The notes beneath the pieces are model-generated. The model made no database searches. It saw nothing but the letters and a program-made list of their open reading frames with translations, and was not told the origin of the DNA. DNA of 64,000 nucleotides from Zunongwangia profunda SM-A87 (lineage in GTDB: Bacteria > Bacteroidota > Bacteroidia > Flavobacteriales > Flavobacteriaceae), in NCBI RefSeq assembly GCF_000023465.1, contig NC_014041.1:2734001-2798000 (forward strand), read 5' to 3'. Made by a program: the position numbers and the translations under genes. This document shows positions 16,039 through 25,209 of the stretch, piece by piece; position 1 is the first letter of the stretch, and each line of letters starts with the position of its first letter.

Positions 16039-19000
16039 ATGCGCATTCAAAACGCCTACCATAATAATCTCAAAAATATATCTTTAAATCTTCCTGAAAA
16101 TCAATTGATTGTGGTTACTGGTCTTTCCGGTTCAGGAAAATCTTCATTAGCAATGGGGGTGATTGGTAATGAAGGCTATCGGTATTTTTTAGAGAGCCTG
16201 CCGGCCTATAATCAACAAAATGCTACGGCCATTCCAACGGCTTTAGTAGATGATATTACCGCGTTGCCACCGGTAATCAAAGTAGAACAATCAAAGCGTT
16301 TTCAATCAATCAACGCTACTTTTGGTACGTTAGCTGAGCTAACACCCATTTTCCGGATCTTATTCGCTCGCTATTCTACGACTGAAAATATGAGTAAGTC
16401 GCTATTTTCATTCAATCATCCAAAAGGAGCCTGCGAAACGTGTAGAGGAATAGGGGAAGCAGAATATATTGATATAGCAAAATTAGTAGGAGACGAAAAT
16501 AAAACGTTGCGTGAGGGTGCTATTGTAACCACTTTACCAAATGGCTATATCGTATATTCTCAGGTTACGGTAGAGGAGTTAAATAAAGTTTGTGAAGCGC
16601 ATGGATTTACCGTAGATATTCCCTGGAAAGATTTAACGCAGGAGCAGAAAAATGTGATTTGGAACGGTAGTGATCGCCTTCAGGTGTATTACGGAAAACA
16701 TAGTTTAGAATCACGACTGCGTTGGGAAGGTTTTAAAGCCAAGCCTCGGGAAATCGGGTATTACAAAGGCATTTTACCTATCATGAGCGATATTCTTAGG
16801 TTGGATAGGAATCCCAGTATTCTACGATTTGCCAGTTCTAAAACCTGTCCCAGCTGTCATGGTGCACGAATCAAGGCAGCGCATTTAAAGTATCGCTGGA
16901 AAGGGTTGAATTTTAAGGAATGGATGGAATTGCCATTAGATGAACTGTATCAGAAGTTGCAGTCTAAAGAATATGAGGCTGGTGAACAAGTGCTTGTGGA
17001 TAAACTGTGTACGCAATTGGATGATTTGATTCGTTTAGGGATGGACCATTATCGATTGAGCACTTCCAGTATGGATATTTCCAGTGGAGATGGGCAACGT
17101 ATAAAACTTATCAAACAGGTGAATAGTAGTCTGCAGGGCATTTTATATGTTTTTGATGAACCTTCTATTGGTTTGTCCCCGGCCTATCAGCAGCATCTAT
17201 ATCATATTTTGAGACGTTTGATAAGCCGTGGTAATACAGTAATGGTTGTAGAACATGATTTAAATTTGATTCGGAAAGCAGATTGGATTGTTGAATTGGG
17301 GCCTAAAGCCGGAATTAATGGAGGTGAAATCATCTTTAATGGGAAACGAACCGAATTCCTGCAGACGGAAGCTATAGACAGTCCCACATTATCGGCTTTA
17401 CATTCTCCTGAGCCGGAAATTAATAAAAAACAAAAGAAGGTTTCAGAAACCGATTTTCAACCAGCTAAAAATAAATTAGCGGTAGTTAGTAGAAAAACAG
17501 CCACGGTTTTAGATGCGATTAAAAGTTATAGCGAACAGCAAGATTTACAAATGCTTACGGTGTCAGATCAACCTATAGGAAAAACACCTCGTAGCAATCC
17601 CGCAACTTATACCGGAATTGCCGATAAAATCAGGGATCTATTTGCGAAGACCGATGCAGCCAAAGCACTTCAGTTAAAGAAAAGTGCCTTTTCTTTTAAC
17701 AACAAAGTCGGTCGTTGTCCCCGTTGTGAAGGTGCAGGTGTAATCAGCCTTTCCATGAGTGTGATGGGAACGATCAATCAAACCTGCCCTGCATGTAATG
17801 GGAAACGCTTTAAGCCAGAAGTATTACAGGTACATTGGAATAAGAAGAATATTTCAGAAATTTATAACCTTAGTATTTCCGAAGCTTACGAGTTCTTTAA
17901 GGCAGAAAAGAAACTATGTGGCGTACTGGCTTTATTACAGCGTTTGGGAATAGGGTATTTAAAATTAGGGCAACCTTCAAATACGTTAAGTGGAGGAGAA
18001 GCACAACGCATAAAATTGACCAAACACTTTGCAAAACCCACCAGACAAACTATTTTGTTACTTGAGGAACCCAGCATTGGCTTACATCAGCAAAATGTAG
18101 CACAATTACTAAAAGCTTTGCAGCAATTAAAAGAACAAACCTCTGGAATTGTATGTTTTGAAAATCATGCATTGTTTCAAGCGCAATGTGATGTTTGGAT
18201 AAATAATTCGGAGGCCATAAACACTTCTGATGAAGTAATTGCTAAGCCATCTGCTACCAATTTTATTGAGATAAAAGGAGCGCGCACCCATGCGTTAAAA
18301 GATCTGGATGTTAGTTTTCCAAAACAAAAATTATCTGTGGTTACAGGGATTTCCGGATCCGGGAAATCTTCTTTGGTCATCGATACGCTTCACGGTTATG
18401 GATTGCAGGAAATGAGTAAACAATTCTCCAGCTATCAACAAAACAGGGTTGGGATTGATTATCAGTTTGAAGTAGATCATATCACCGGCTTAACCCCTAG
18501 CATTTGTATTACGCGTAAAAATCACCAATTTTCACAACGTTCTGATGTAGCTAAGCAGACCGATATCGATAAAAGTTTACGTTTTTCTTTTTCGCGTAAA
18601 GCGCAGTATGAAGGTAAGGAATGGTCGGCAAGTCATTTTTCAAATGCTCATGAACTTGGAAAGTGCAGCGTTTGTGATGGGGTAGGAGAAGAAATGTTGC
18701 CAGATATATCTAAAATCGTGTTAGATGAAGAACGGAGTATTGCAGACGGACTTTTTGAGCACAACAAGGCCTTGAGTTACTACGGACAGGCAGGCGGGCA
18801 GTATATGGCCATTGTTAGTGAAATAGGGAAGGCTTATGGTTTTAATTTAAATACTCCTTTTAAACAATGGAATAAGGAACAGAAAGATCTGTTATTTTAT
18901 GGTATACCTGATAAAACCTGGGAAGCCACCTGGGCGTTTAAAACCAAATCCCGGGAAGGAAAACAGCAAATTAAAATGGTTTGGAAAGGTTTGTTTACCT

Positions 19001-20529
19001 ATTTGATGGATGAATATTTTCTGGTAAGAAAAAACAAACACAATCAACATATGCTTGCGCTACTGAGCCCTGAAACTTGCAGTCATTGCAAAGGGAGCGG
19101 ATTGCAGCCTGAACGCTTGGAGATCAAAATAGCCCAGCATTCCATGCTAGATTTAAAATCCAAAAGTTTATATGAATTTGAAAACTGGTTACGTAATGCA
19201 AAACCAACCGATGAGATTGATACCGAATTAATTTCAAAACTACATACACATTTAAAGGCTACTTTGAAACGAGCAAAACAGTTACACATTGATCACTTGC
19301 ATTTAAATCGAAAATCAGACACTCTGAGTGGCGGAGAGCAGCAAAGGGTATCACTTATTAAACAACTGAATAGTCCTTTACAGGGAGTTACGTATTTACT
19401 GGATGAGCCTTCGGCTGGATTGTCACAAAATAATATTGCCGATTTGATTAGCTTGTTGAAAGCGCTAGTGACCAAAGGCAATACGGTGATTGTCATCGAG
19501 CATCATAAAGACATTATGCTGGCGGCAGATCATTTAGTACAAATAGGTCCTAAAGCTGGAAGTTTGGGAGGAGCTATTACTTTTCAGGGAAGTGCAGCTG
19601 ATTATCTTCGTTCTGATATATGCCATCCGTATGTAAAAGCAAAAAGTAAAAAGCTGCAATTAAAGAAGGGAAAAGAAGCCATTAAAATTGAAGGAATAGC
19701 AAGACATGGGCTACAGAAGGAACAGCTGGAAATTCCGGTAGGAGGTATTTCAGCTATTACTGGAAAATCAGGCATAGGAAAAACTACATTGGTGAAAGAA
19801 ATAGTGATACCAAGTTTACAACAACAGGAAGCTTTTTATTGTAGAAACATTCATTTTCCAAAAGAATATGCAGGAGCCGATTATTTTGAACCTACAAAAC
19901 TACGGGCGTACAATAGTACCTTATTGGTTGATTATTTAGCTATTTTAAAAGTGATTACCAGGGTTTTTGCTAAAGAAACCGGGGGGAAGGCCAAAGACTT
20001 TTCTTATAAGAATAAAACAAGTCAGTGTCCTAATTGTCTGGGGACAGGTGTAGTAACGACTAGTCTCGATGTTGCCGCCAAGCATGTTGAAACCTGTGAT
20101 GTTTGCGAAGGCAAACGTTACCGTGATGAAATTTTACAATATAAGATAGCCGGAAAGCATGTAGCTGCTATTCTATCGATGAAGCTCTCGGAATTGCAGG
20201 ATTGGTTTGCTGACTTTGCAGGTACGGCAAAGGCTATTCAGCAATTTACTGCTCTTAGTAAAATTGGTCTTTCCCATGTAAGACTTGATCAAACCGTAAA
20301 ATCGCTTTCCTCGGGTGAAAAACAGCGTTTGTTGTTAAATAACTGGTTAGAGGCCAAAACCAAGAATCAATTGTTGATACTGGACGAACCCAGCATAGGG
20401 TTACATTACGCAGATATTGATTTGTTATACCACTCATTAAAGCAATTGAGTGAGCATAATGATCTTTTAGTAATCGATCATAATCCTTATTTATTAGAGA
20501 AAATAGGCGTTGGTGCAGTGTTGAGGTAA
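16039..20529 (+). CDS. Tandem UvrA-like ABC ATPase with four ABC modules, no UvrB-binding domain
   Basis: The protein has 1496 residues, about 1.6 times a normal UvrA. Two UvrA-like halves lie in tandem. Half one: Walker A GLSGSGKSS (residue 28), signature SSGDGQR (~348), Walker B VFDEPSIGL; its second module has the UvrA block PIGKTPRSNPATYTG (~513), zinc pairs CPRC/CPAC, LSGGEAQR (~651) and LEEPSIGL, but the P-loop position reads VVSRKTATVL, so it has no Walker A. Half two: GISGSGKSS (~770), LSGGEQQR (~1096), LLDEPSAGL; then GKSGIGKTT (~1242), CPNC/CDVC, LSSGEKQR (~1424), LILDEPSIGL. Between Walker A and the first zinc element there is no room for the UvrB-binding domain, as in UvrA2/drug-resistance paralogues. 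It probably binds DNA but does not load UvrB. The gene follows the sigma-factor pair but has its own promoter. Confidence 0.9.
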   Translation: MRIQNAYHNNLKNISLNLPENQLIVVTGLSGSGKSSLAMGVIGNEGYRYFLESLPAYNQQNATAIPTALVDDITALPPVIKVEQSKRFQSINATFGTLAELTPIFRILFARYSTTENMSKSLFSFNHPKGACETCRGIGEAEYIDIAKLVGDENKTLREGAIVTTLPNGYIVYSQVTVEELNKVCEAHGFTVDIPWKDLTQEQKNVIWNGSDRLQVYYGKHSLESRLRWEGFKAKPREIGYYKGILPIMSDILRLDRNPSILRFASSKTCPSCHGARIKAAHLKYRWKGLNFKEWMELPLDELYQKLQSKEYEAGEQVLVDKLCTQLDDLIRLGMDHYRLSTSSMDISSGDGQRIKLIKQVNSSLQGILYVFDEPSIGLSPAYQQHLYHILRRLISRGNTVMVVEHDLNLIRKADWIVELGPKAGINGGEIIFNGKRTEFLQTEAIDSPTLSALHSPEPEINKKQKKVSETDFQPAKNKLAVVSRKTATVLDAIKSYSEQQDLQMLTVSDQPIGKTPRSNPATYTGIADKIRDLFAKTDAAKALQLKKSAFSFNNKVGRCPRCEGAGVISLSMSVMGTINQTCPACNGKRFKPEVLQVHWNKKNISEIYNLSISEAYEFFKAEKKLCGVLALLQRLGIGYLKLGQPSNTLSGGEAQRIKLTKHFAKPTRQTILLLEEPSIGLHQQNVAQLLKALQQLKEQTSGIVCFENHALFQAQCDVWINNSEAINTSDEVIAKPSATNFIEIKGARTHALKDLDVSFPKQKLSVVTGISGSGKSSLVIDTLHGYGLQEMSKQFSSYQQNRVGIDYQFEVDHITGLTPSICITRKNHQFSQRSDVAKQTDIDKSLRFSFSRKAQYEGKEWSASHFSNAHELGKCSVCDGVGEEMLPDISKIVLDEERSIADGLFEHNKALSYYGQAGGQYMAIVSEIGKAYGFNLNTPFKQWNKEQKDLLFYGIPDKTWEATWAFKTKSREGKQQIKMVWKGLFTYLMDEYFLVRKNKHNQHMLALLSPETCSHCKGSGLQPERLEIKIAQHSMLDLKSKSLYEFENWLRNAKPTDEIDTELISKLHTHLKATLKRAKQLHIDHLHLNRKSDTLSGGEQQRVSLIKQLNSPLQGVTYLLDEPSAGLSQNNIADLISLLKALVTKGNTVIVIEHHKDIMLAADHLVQIGPKAGSLGGAITFQGSAADYLRSDICHPYVKAKSKKLQLKKGKEAIKIEGIARHGLQKEQLEIPVGGISAITGKSGIGKTTLVKEIVIPSLQQQEAFYCRNIHFPKEYAGADYFEPTKLRAYNSTLLVDYLAILKVITRVFAKETGGKAKDFSYKNKTSQCPNCLGTGVVTTSLDVAAKHVETCDVCEGKRYRDEILQYKIAGKHVAAILSMKLSELQDWFADFAGTAKAIQQFTALSKIGLSHVRLDQTVKSLSSGEKQRLLLNNWLEAKTKNQLLILDEPSIGLHYADIDLLYHSLKQLSEHNDLLVIDHNPYLLEKIGVGAVLR

Positions 20530-20556
20530 GATAAGAGCAAATGATTAGGTCAATTT

Positions 20557-21285
20557 TTATAATTGAATTTTAGTGGTTTCCTGGGTGTTAAGGTCTATTA
20601 TTGCAATTCCTTCATTTACAGGGTTTAATTGCTCTAATAGCTTACCTTGGTTATTCCAGATTGAAGTTTTACCGGCACATCGGTAACCTCCAGAGGTTCC
20701 CACAAAATTTGACATAAATGAAGTCATCTGATATTTTTCTGCAATAGCTGAAATTCGGCGAATATCGTTATCCACACTGTTTATAGAATTGAGTATACTG
20801 GCTATATAAACATTGGCTCCCTGGTCATATATCTTTTTGGAATGCTCAGGAATAGAGTTTTCATAACAGATGGCAAATCCAAGTTTATTATTTTTATAGT
20901 TAAAGGGAAGTAGATTTTCTCCTGGCACGAAAAATTTTTCTTCACCCGGATGTAAGTACTTTTTGGAATAGATTTTTATCGGACTATTAGGCTGAAAAAT
21001 AAGCATACTAATACATGTGCCATTTCCAATTTTGGTAGGTAGACCAACACCTATTAATATTTGATTATCATCGCTAATCTTTTGAAATACATCAAGTCTT
21101 TGGTCATTGATATCGGTTGCCAAATTTTTAGCAAGTTCAGGTTCGTAACCTGTCAGGTAAAGTTCAGGAAAAATAATAGCATCTGCTTTGCTTTTAATGG
21201 CGCGCTCAATAAATTGAAGATGCTTTTCAATATTTCTATTGATATCCCCTTTGATAGGTTCAGTTTGAGTAATGCAAATTTTCAT
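20557..21285 (-). CDS. Carbon-nitrogen hydrolase (nitrilase superfamily)
   Basis: The 242-residue protein carries the E-K-C triad of the nitrilase fold: FPELYLTGYE (E41), YSKKYLHPGEE (K108 or K109) and AICYENSIPE (C140). These enzymes hydrolyse amides or N-carbamoyl groups in the cytosol. The substrate cannot be told from sequence. Its start overlaps the stop of the left-handed-helix gene by 4 nt, so the two are translated together. Confidence 0.9.
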   Translation of the reverse strand: MKICITQTEPIKGDINRNIEKHLQFIERAIKSKADAIIFPELYLTGYEPELAKNLATDINDQRLDVFQKISDDNQILIGVGLPTKIGNGTCISMLIFQPNSPIKIYSKKYLHPGEEKFFVPGENLLPFNYKNNKLGFAICYENSIPEHSKKIYDQGANVYIASILNSINSVDNDIRRISAIAEKYQMTSFMSNFVGTSGGYRCAGKTSIWNNQGKLLEQLNPVNEGIAIIDLNTQETTKIQL

Positions 21286-21887
21286 TTTATTTGTTCAATC
21301 AGTTCAAGTCGTTTTACGATACTGTTTTTTTCTAAAATTGTTCCCGGTGATAACACGGCATTGGCACCAATTTTAGAGTGATCTCCAACTAAGGCACCAA
21401 ATTTTTCAGTTTTTGTATCGATAATCACATGTTCATGCTTTACATAAATTTGCTTGTCTTGTCTCTCATTGTAATGATTGGCACATATAGAACCTGCTTC
21501 AAAATTTATGTTTTGTCCTAGAATACTATTGCCAATGTAATTGAAATGAGCAATAGCTGTACGGTCCAGGATTATTGACTGCTTTATTTCAGAACCCGGG
21601 CCAATTTTTACCGAGTTGCCTAAAAAAATAGGTCCTCGAAGATAGGCGTGAGCACCAATAAAGCTATTTTTGCCTATAACTAATGGTCCTTTTAGCGTTA
21701 CACCAGGCTCAATAGTAGCCGTCTTGTGAATAGCAATCCTGTCTTTTACTTTATAGTCGCTCCCAATCGTTTTTAAATATTGCAATACTATATTTTCTAA
21801 ATTGTCTATTATTTCCCAGGGTTGCCAATAATTGGCTTGCCATATTGCCACTTTAGGATTTTCGATGTATTGGTTTAGGTCGATCAT
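21282..21887 (-). CDS. Left-handed beta-helix (hexapeptide) protein, GlmU C-domain-like
   Basis: The 201-residue protein has a short helical N-terminal part (to about residue 50), then hexapeptide repeats such as AIHKTATIEPGVTLKGPLVIG and GPGSEIKQSIIL. The late block SICANHYNERQDK and VGDHSKIGANAVLSPG resemble the GlmU C-terminal acetyltransferase domain and nucleotidyltransferase-associated helices. There is no nucleotidyltransferase domain. It could be an acyltransferase or a non-catalytic sugar-nucleotide-enzyme relative. It is the first gene of a pair with the nitrilase. Confidence 0.82.
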   Translation of the reverse strand: MIDLNQYIENPKVAIWQANYWQPWEIIDNLENIVLQYLKTIGSDYKVKDRIAIHKTATIEPGVTLKGPLVIGKNSFIGAHAYLRGPIFLGNSVKIGPGSEIKQSIILDRTAIAHFNYIGNSILGQNINFEAGSICANHYNERQDKQIYVKHEHVIIDTKTEKFGALVGDHSKIGANAVLSPGTILEKNSIVKRLELIEQIK

Positions 21888-22146
21888 AGTTTAGAATTCT
21901 CAATTAGTAATTTATAAAGATCAAAAAAGAATGGTCTGGTCTGTGTTTAAAAAAATTACCAGCCTTACACCAATTGAGTATCGAAATAAATATTATTTTT
22001 TGAAGGGGAAGTGTCTCGGTAATAATCGCTAACGGCAGTTAGTCACGACCCAATCCAAAACAATAATTTAATTTTAAGCAGGCTGCTATTCTAAATCACA
22101 TTTTTCTGGAAAAACTTGTAATGTGTTATTCCTGATATTGTCACAG

Positions 22147-22983
22147 CTATTTTTCAGGGATTAATTTAAACACGGTTCTTTTATTTCCACTCATTCCCAT
22201 AAGTGAAAAGTTTGTTTCAATATCCATAATTCCATCATATACAACCCAGTAGCCTTTATCTAAATCAAATTCGGCTGTTGCTTTATAAGACATTTTCATA
22301 AACGTTTTTTTATCAGATTGATCTTTTGAGAACATAGCCATCATTACGTTTCCTAAATCTCCAGAAACGTATTCTTCGAGATCATACTCTATTACCGCAA
22401 TTTTATTGCCGTTTCTTATTTCTACATCTTTAAGTCTTACAATATTGTTCTTGTAAAGAGTGTCTGCTTTAAAGTTTTGTTTTAGGGAAATCATATTAAC
22501 TTTCAACTCCCATTCATCACCAATAGCAACAGGTTCAGTGGGAAGTTCAAATAACATTGAAATCAGGTTTTTTTGATCCTCTTCATAATAGAAACTCAAT
22601 AATTCTCCTTCAGGACTCACTTTGCCCCTTAAAACTACATTTTCATTCATTTTAGCTAATCCTGAAAATACATTTTCGGTGGTATCTGCTTGTTCTTTTT
22701 TAAACATCATAATAATGTCCACATTGCCGTTTTTGGAAGGGAAAAGTTTTGTTTCGTATTTTAAATTGGAGAATTGCTTTTGCATCGCCTTAAACATATC
22801 GCTCATTTTAACCGAAATCGAATCACTTTTAGTTTTTTCAGTACTTTCGTCAGAAATAGTATCTTGCATTAATGTTTTGTAAGTAAGTGTATCTGCTATT
22901 GTCCATTTCAAATCCACAGTTTCTTTCTGCTGCGCATTTAATGAAAATGTGATCAGGGATAATAATAGGAATAGTCTTTTCAT
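22147..22983 (-). CDS. Secreted protein of unknown function
   Basis: The protein has 278 residues. A signal peptide (about residues 1-17, ending NAQQ) is followed by a soluble domain rich in charged residues, with no cysteines or membrane segments. It is probably periplasmic or surface-exposed. The fold may resemble DUF6263-like proteins of this phylum, but I cannot confirm it. The gene stands alone with gaps of about 180-260 nt on both sides. Confidence 0.75.
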   Translation of the reverse strand: MKRLFLLLSLITFSLNAQQKETVDLKWTIADTLTYKTLMQDTISDESTEKTKSDSISVKMSDMFKAMQKQFSNLKYETKLFPSKNGNVDIIMMFKKEQADTTENVFSGLAKMNENVVLRGKVSPEGELLSFYYEEDQKNLISMLFELPTEPVAIGDEWELKVNMISLKQNFKADTLYKNNIVRLKDVEIRNGNKIAVIEYDLEEYVSGDLGNVMMAMFSKDQSDKKTFMKMSYKATAEFDLDKGYWVVYDGIMDIETNFSLMGMSGNKRTVFKLIPEK

Positions 22984-23163
22984 GATTGATATTAACTGGT
23001 GATACTCATATAAAAATACATATTTATCTGTTTATCTTCCCTGTGATCAGTAGTTTTTCTTCGCTATATGTATTATTGGTGTTCTTCCACATACAATGTA
23101 CAGCGCTTGTAAGTTGTCGAAGGAGACAAAAATCATCTAACTGATTGGGCTATTATTAATAAA

Positions 23164-24648
23164 TTAATTCCCTTGCAACTGTTTTTTTAAGGTATTAATT
23201 TCAGAAGGGCCACTCATGTATTTTTGGATTATATTTCCCTCCCCATCCATTAGAAAATGCCAGGGAATACCAAAACGATCCTCGCCTCGTAAACGCTTTA
23301 TATCTTCGTAAAGTTTTTCATTTGCTCTTATATGATAGCCTTCCAATTGATAATATTTTATCATTTCCATCCACTTTTCAGCCCTATCATCCTTATCAAC
23401 AGAAATATAAAGCATAGCCGTATCTTCATTTTCTAAGAGTTGATATAACCTGCTGTTGTACTCAAATTCTTTTTTGCACGGTGCACACCAGGTAGCCCAT
23501 ATATCTACATACACTCTTTGTGCATTCAATTTATGCACAGCATCTTTAAGAGAGTTTATATCCTTGGGGTTTTCCAGAATATAGGTGTGCTCATTTAATT
23601 CTTCATCTTGTTTTCTGTGAAAAGCAATGATTGGTATAATTTCAGACGCTATAAATTGGGTATACTCGCTGGAAGGATAAGCTTCTTTAAATAGCTCAAA
23701 TAGTCTAACCAATTCTTTTTCATAATTTTGACTTATAGCCTCCATGTACAGATATGCAGCATAATAATATTCAAGTTGCTTGCCGGCTAGATATGTTTTA
23801 GCCAGCTCAATATGATACGTATGAGGAAGCTCCTGTTTTTTAATTTTCAGTAAGGCTTCCGGTTTTATATTGTCTTCAACAAGATCTTTATACCACAAAT
23901 ATGATTTTACATAATAAAAGAACCAGGGAGAACGCATCAATGCTGGATTGGAAACGGGATTTGACTGAAAGGCTTCTTCCCATAAATCGGTATATTCCTC
24001 TTCAGTTAAAAAATTCATTTTACGTTCACTTAAAAGATAATTTAATAAAGCAATACTGGTTTGAGCACCAGCATAAAAATAATGTTGATCTATGCTCACC
24101 AATTCATAAAATTCTTTAGAAATTAAATTATCGCTTAATAAGTCGTTATATGTTTTTAATGTATGTTCTCTACTTTCTTCAAGATTTTGTTTTATTCTTT
24201 TAGGGATAGAATCTTTGCTGTACTTCGTTGCTTCTACCTCAAAATGCCCAGTTAACAAACTTCGATTGGGATTCTGATTGTATAAATCCTGTCCTTTTTG
24301 GTTAGGCCCTTTAATAGTAAATTTGTTTTTTTTCTCCTCGACCGCAATGCTAACATCATAATTCATTTCGGGTTCAGCTATGATGGTTCCGTAAGCCTTA
24401 TGACCGTCTGATAATTCAATAAAACTTGCTTTATCAATGACCAGTGAAATTGTAAAGTTTCCTAAAGAGTCAGGTTGAACAGCATTTTCAAATCCAACGT
24501 ATGAGATTCCATTTATAGGAATAGTGTATTCAATACGCTCAGGAATTTTTCCAGTGATCTTTCCTTGTATAGTCATTTCTTGAAAATTCTCTTTTTCAGG
24601 TACGCAGCCTAACAGCAGAATAATTAAAATATATAGCAGTTTTTTCAT
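23164..24648 (-). CDS. TlpA-family thioredoxin-like lipoprotein with DUF4369-like N terminus
   Basis: The ATG at 24648 gives MKKLLYILIILLLGCVPE, a lipoprotein signal with the lipidated cysteine at about residue 15; an ATG 12 nt earlier is possible. Residues of about 25-130 look like the DUF4369 domain that precedes TlpA domains in Bacteroidota. A helical middle region follows, then a thioredoxin fold at the C terminus with the redox motif WCAPCKKEF and cis-proline region RFGIPWHFL. It would be anchored in the outer or inner membrane, facing the periplasm, and act in disulfide exchange. About 494 residues is normal for this subfamily. Confidence 0.88.
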   Translation of the reverse strand: MKKLLYILIILLLGCVPEKENFQEMTIQGKITGKIPERIEYTIPINGISYVGFENAVQPDSLGNFTISLVIDKASFIELSDGHKAYGTIIAEPEMNYDVSIAVEEKKNKFTIKGPNQKGQDLYNQNPNRSLLTGHFEVEATKYSKDSIPKRIKQNLEESREHTLKTYNDLLSDNLISKEFYELVSIDQHYFYAGAQTSIALLNYLLSERKMNFLTEEEYTDLWEEAFQSNPVSNPALMRSPWFFYYVKSYLWYKDLVEDNIKPEALLKIKKQELPHTYHIELAKTYLAGKQLEYYYAAYLYMEAISQNYEKELVRLFELFKEAYPSSEYTQFIASEIIPIIAFHRKQDEELNEHTYILENPKDINSLKDAVHKLNAQRVYVDIWATWCAPCKKEFEYNSRLYQLLENEDTAMLYISVDKDDRAEKWMEMIKYYQLEGYHIRANEKLYEDIKRLRGEDRFGIPWHFLMDGEGNIIQKYMSGPSEINTLKKQLQGN

Positions 24649-25209
24649 GATTTTTTCCAATTCAGAATACCATTAAATTAGTTAAGAAATTAAGTTTGGT
24701 AAAAGCTCCTAAATCTAACTGTTGAATTTACAATTTAATAATATTTTTTTTAGGCGCTTTACGGAATTCAATTTGCGATTCAAGCACTTTGTCGTCGAAT
24801 TGCGGCAAGCATTTACCTAATCATTCATTAAAATCAAAGAGCCTAAATGAATAAAAATTTTATGTGTGTATTTTACTTCAAAATAAATAGTTCTAATTTT
24901 TAGAAACTATAAATAAGTTGAAATAATTTTTAATGAATAATCGTTTTTTTAGTTAAAGCTATATTTTATACTTTTTCAATTAAAGATTTAATCATAACTG
25001 TTAAATCTCTAATTATGAATAAATAGAACACCCGAATAGACAAGATCGTGCATTCGGGAGTTATAGCATTGATGTGCTTACCATACAGGTAGAGTAGGAA
25101 CTAGTTTATTGGCACCGCCAAAAGAGTATAATATCCCTAAGCTTGCCTTGAAATTGTAAAAAGATATCCGGATTTATAGCGTATGGGCTTGCCCGAAGGT
25201 TCTTGATTT
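24649..25209 (+). other. Intergenic region of about 560 bp
   Basis: It is very AT-rich and I find no convincing gene in it. The only structure is an inverted repeat CCCGAAT/ATTCGGG at 25031-25037 and 25052-25058 with a 14-nt loop; no T-run follows, so I do not call it a terminator. The short basic frame at 25137-25331 on the minus strand is a shadow of the PBP1A tail. Confidence 0.6.

Noticed and set aside
25031..25058. Inverted repeat CCCGAAT/ATTCGGG as a terminator
   Set aside because: The loop is long, the stem has only 7 bp and no T-run follows on either strand.
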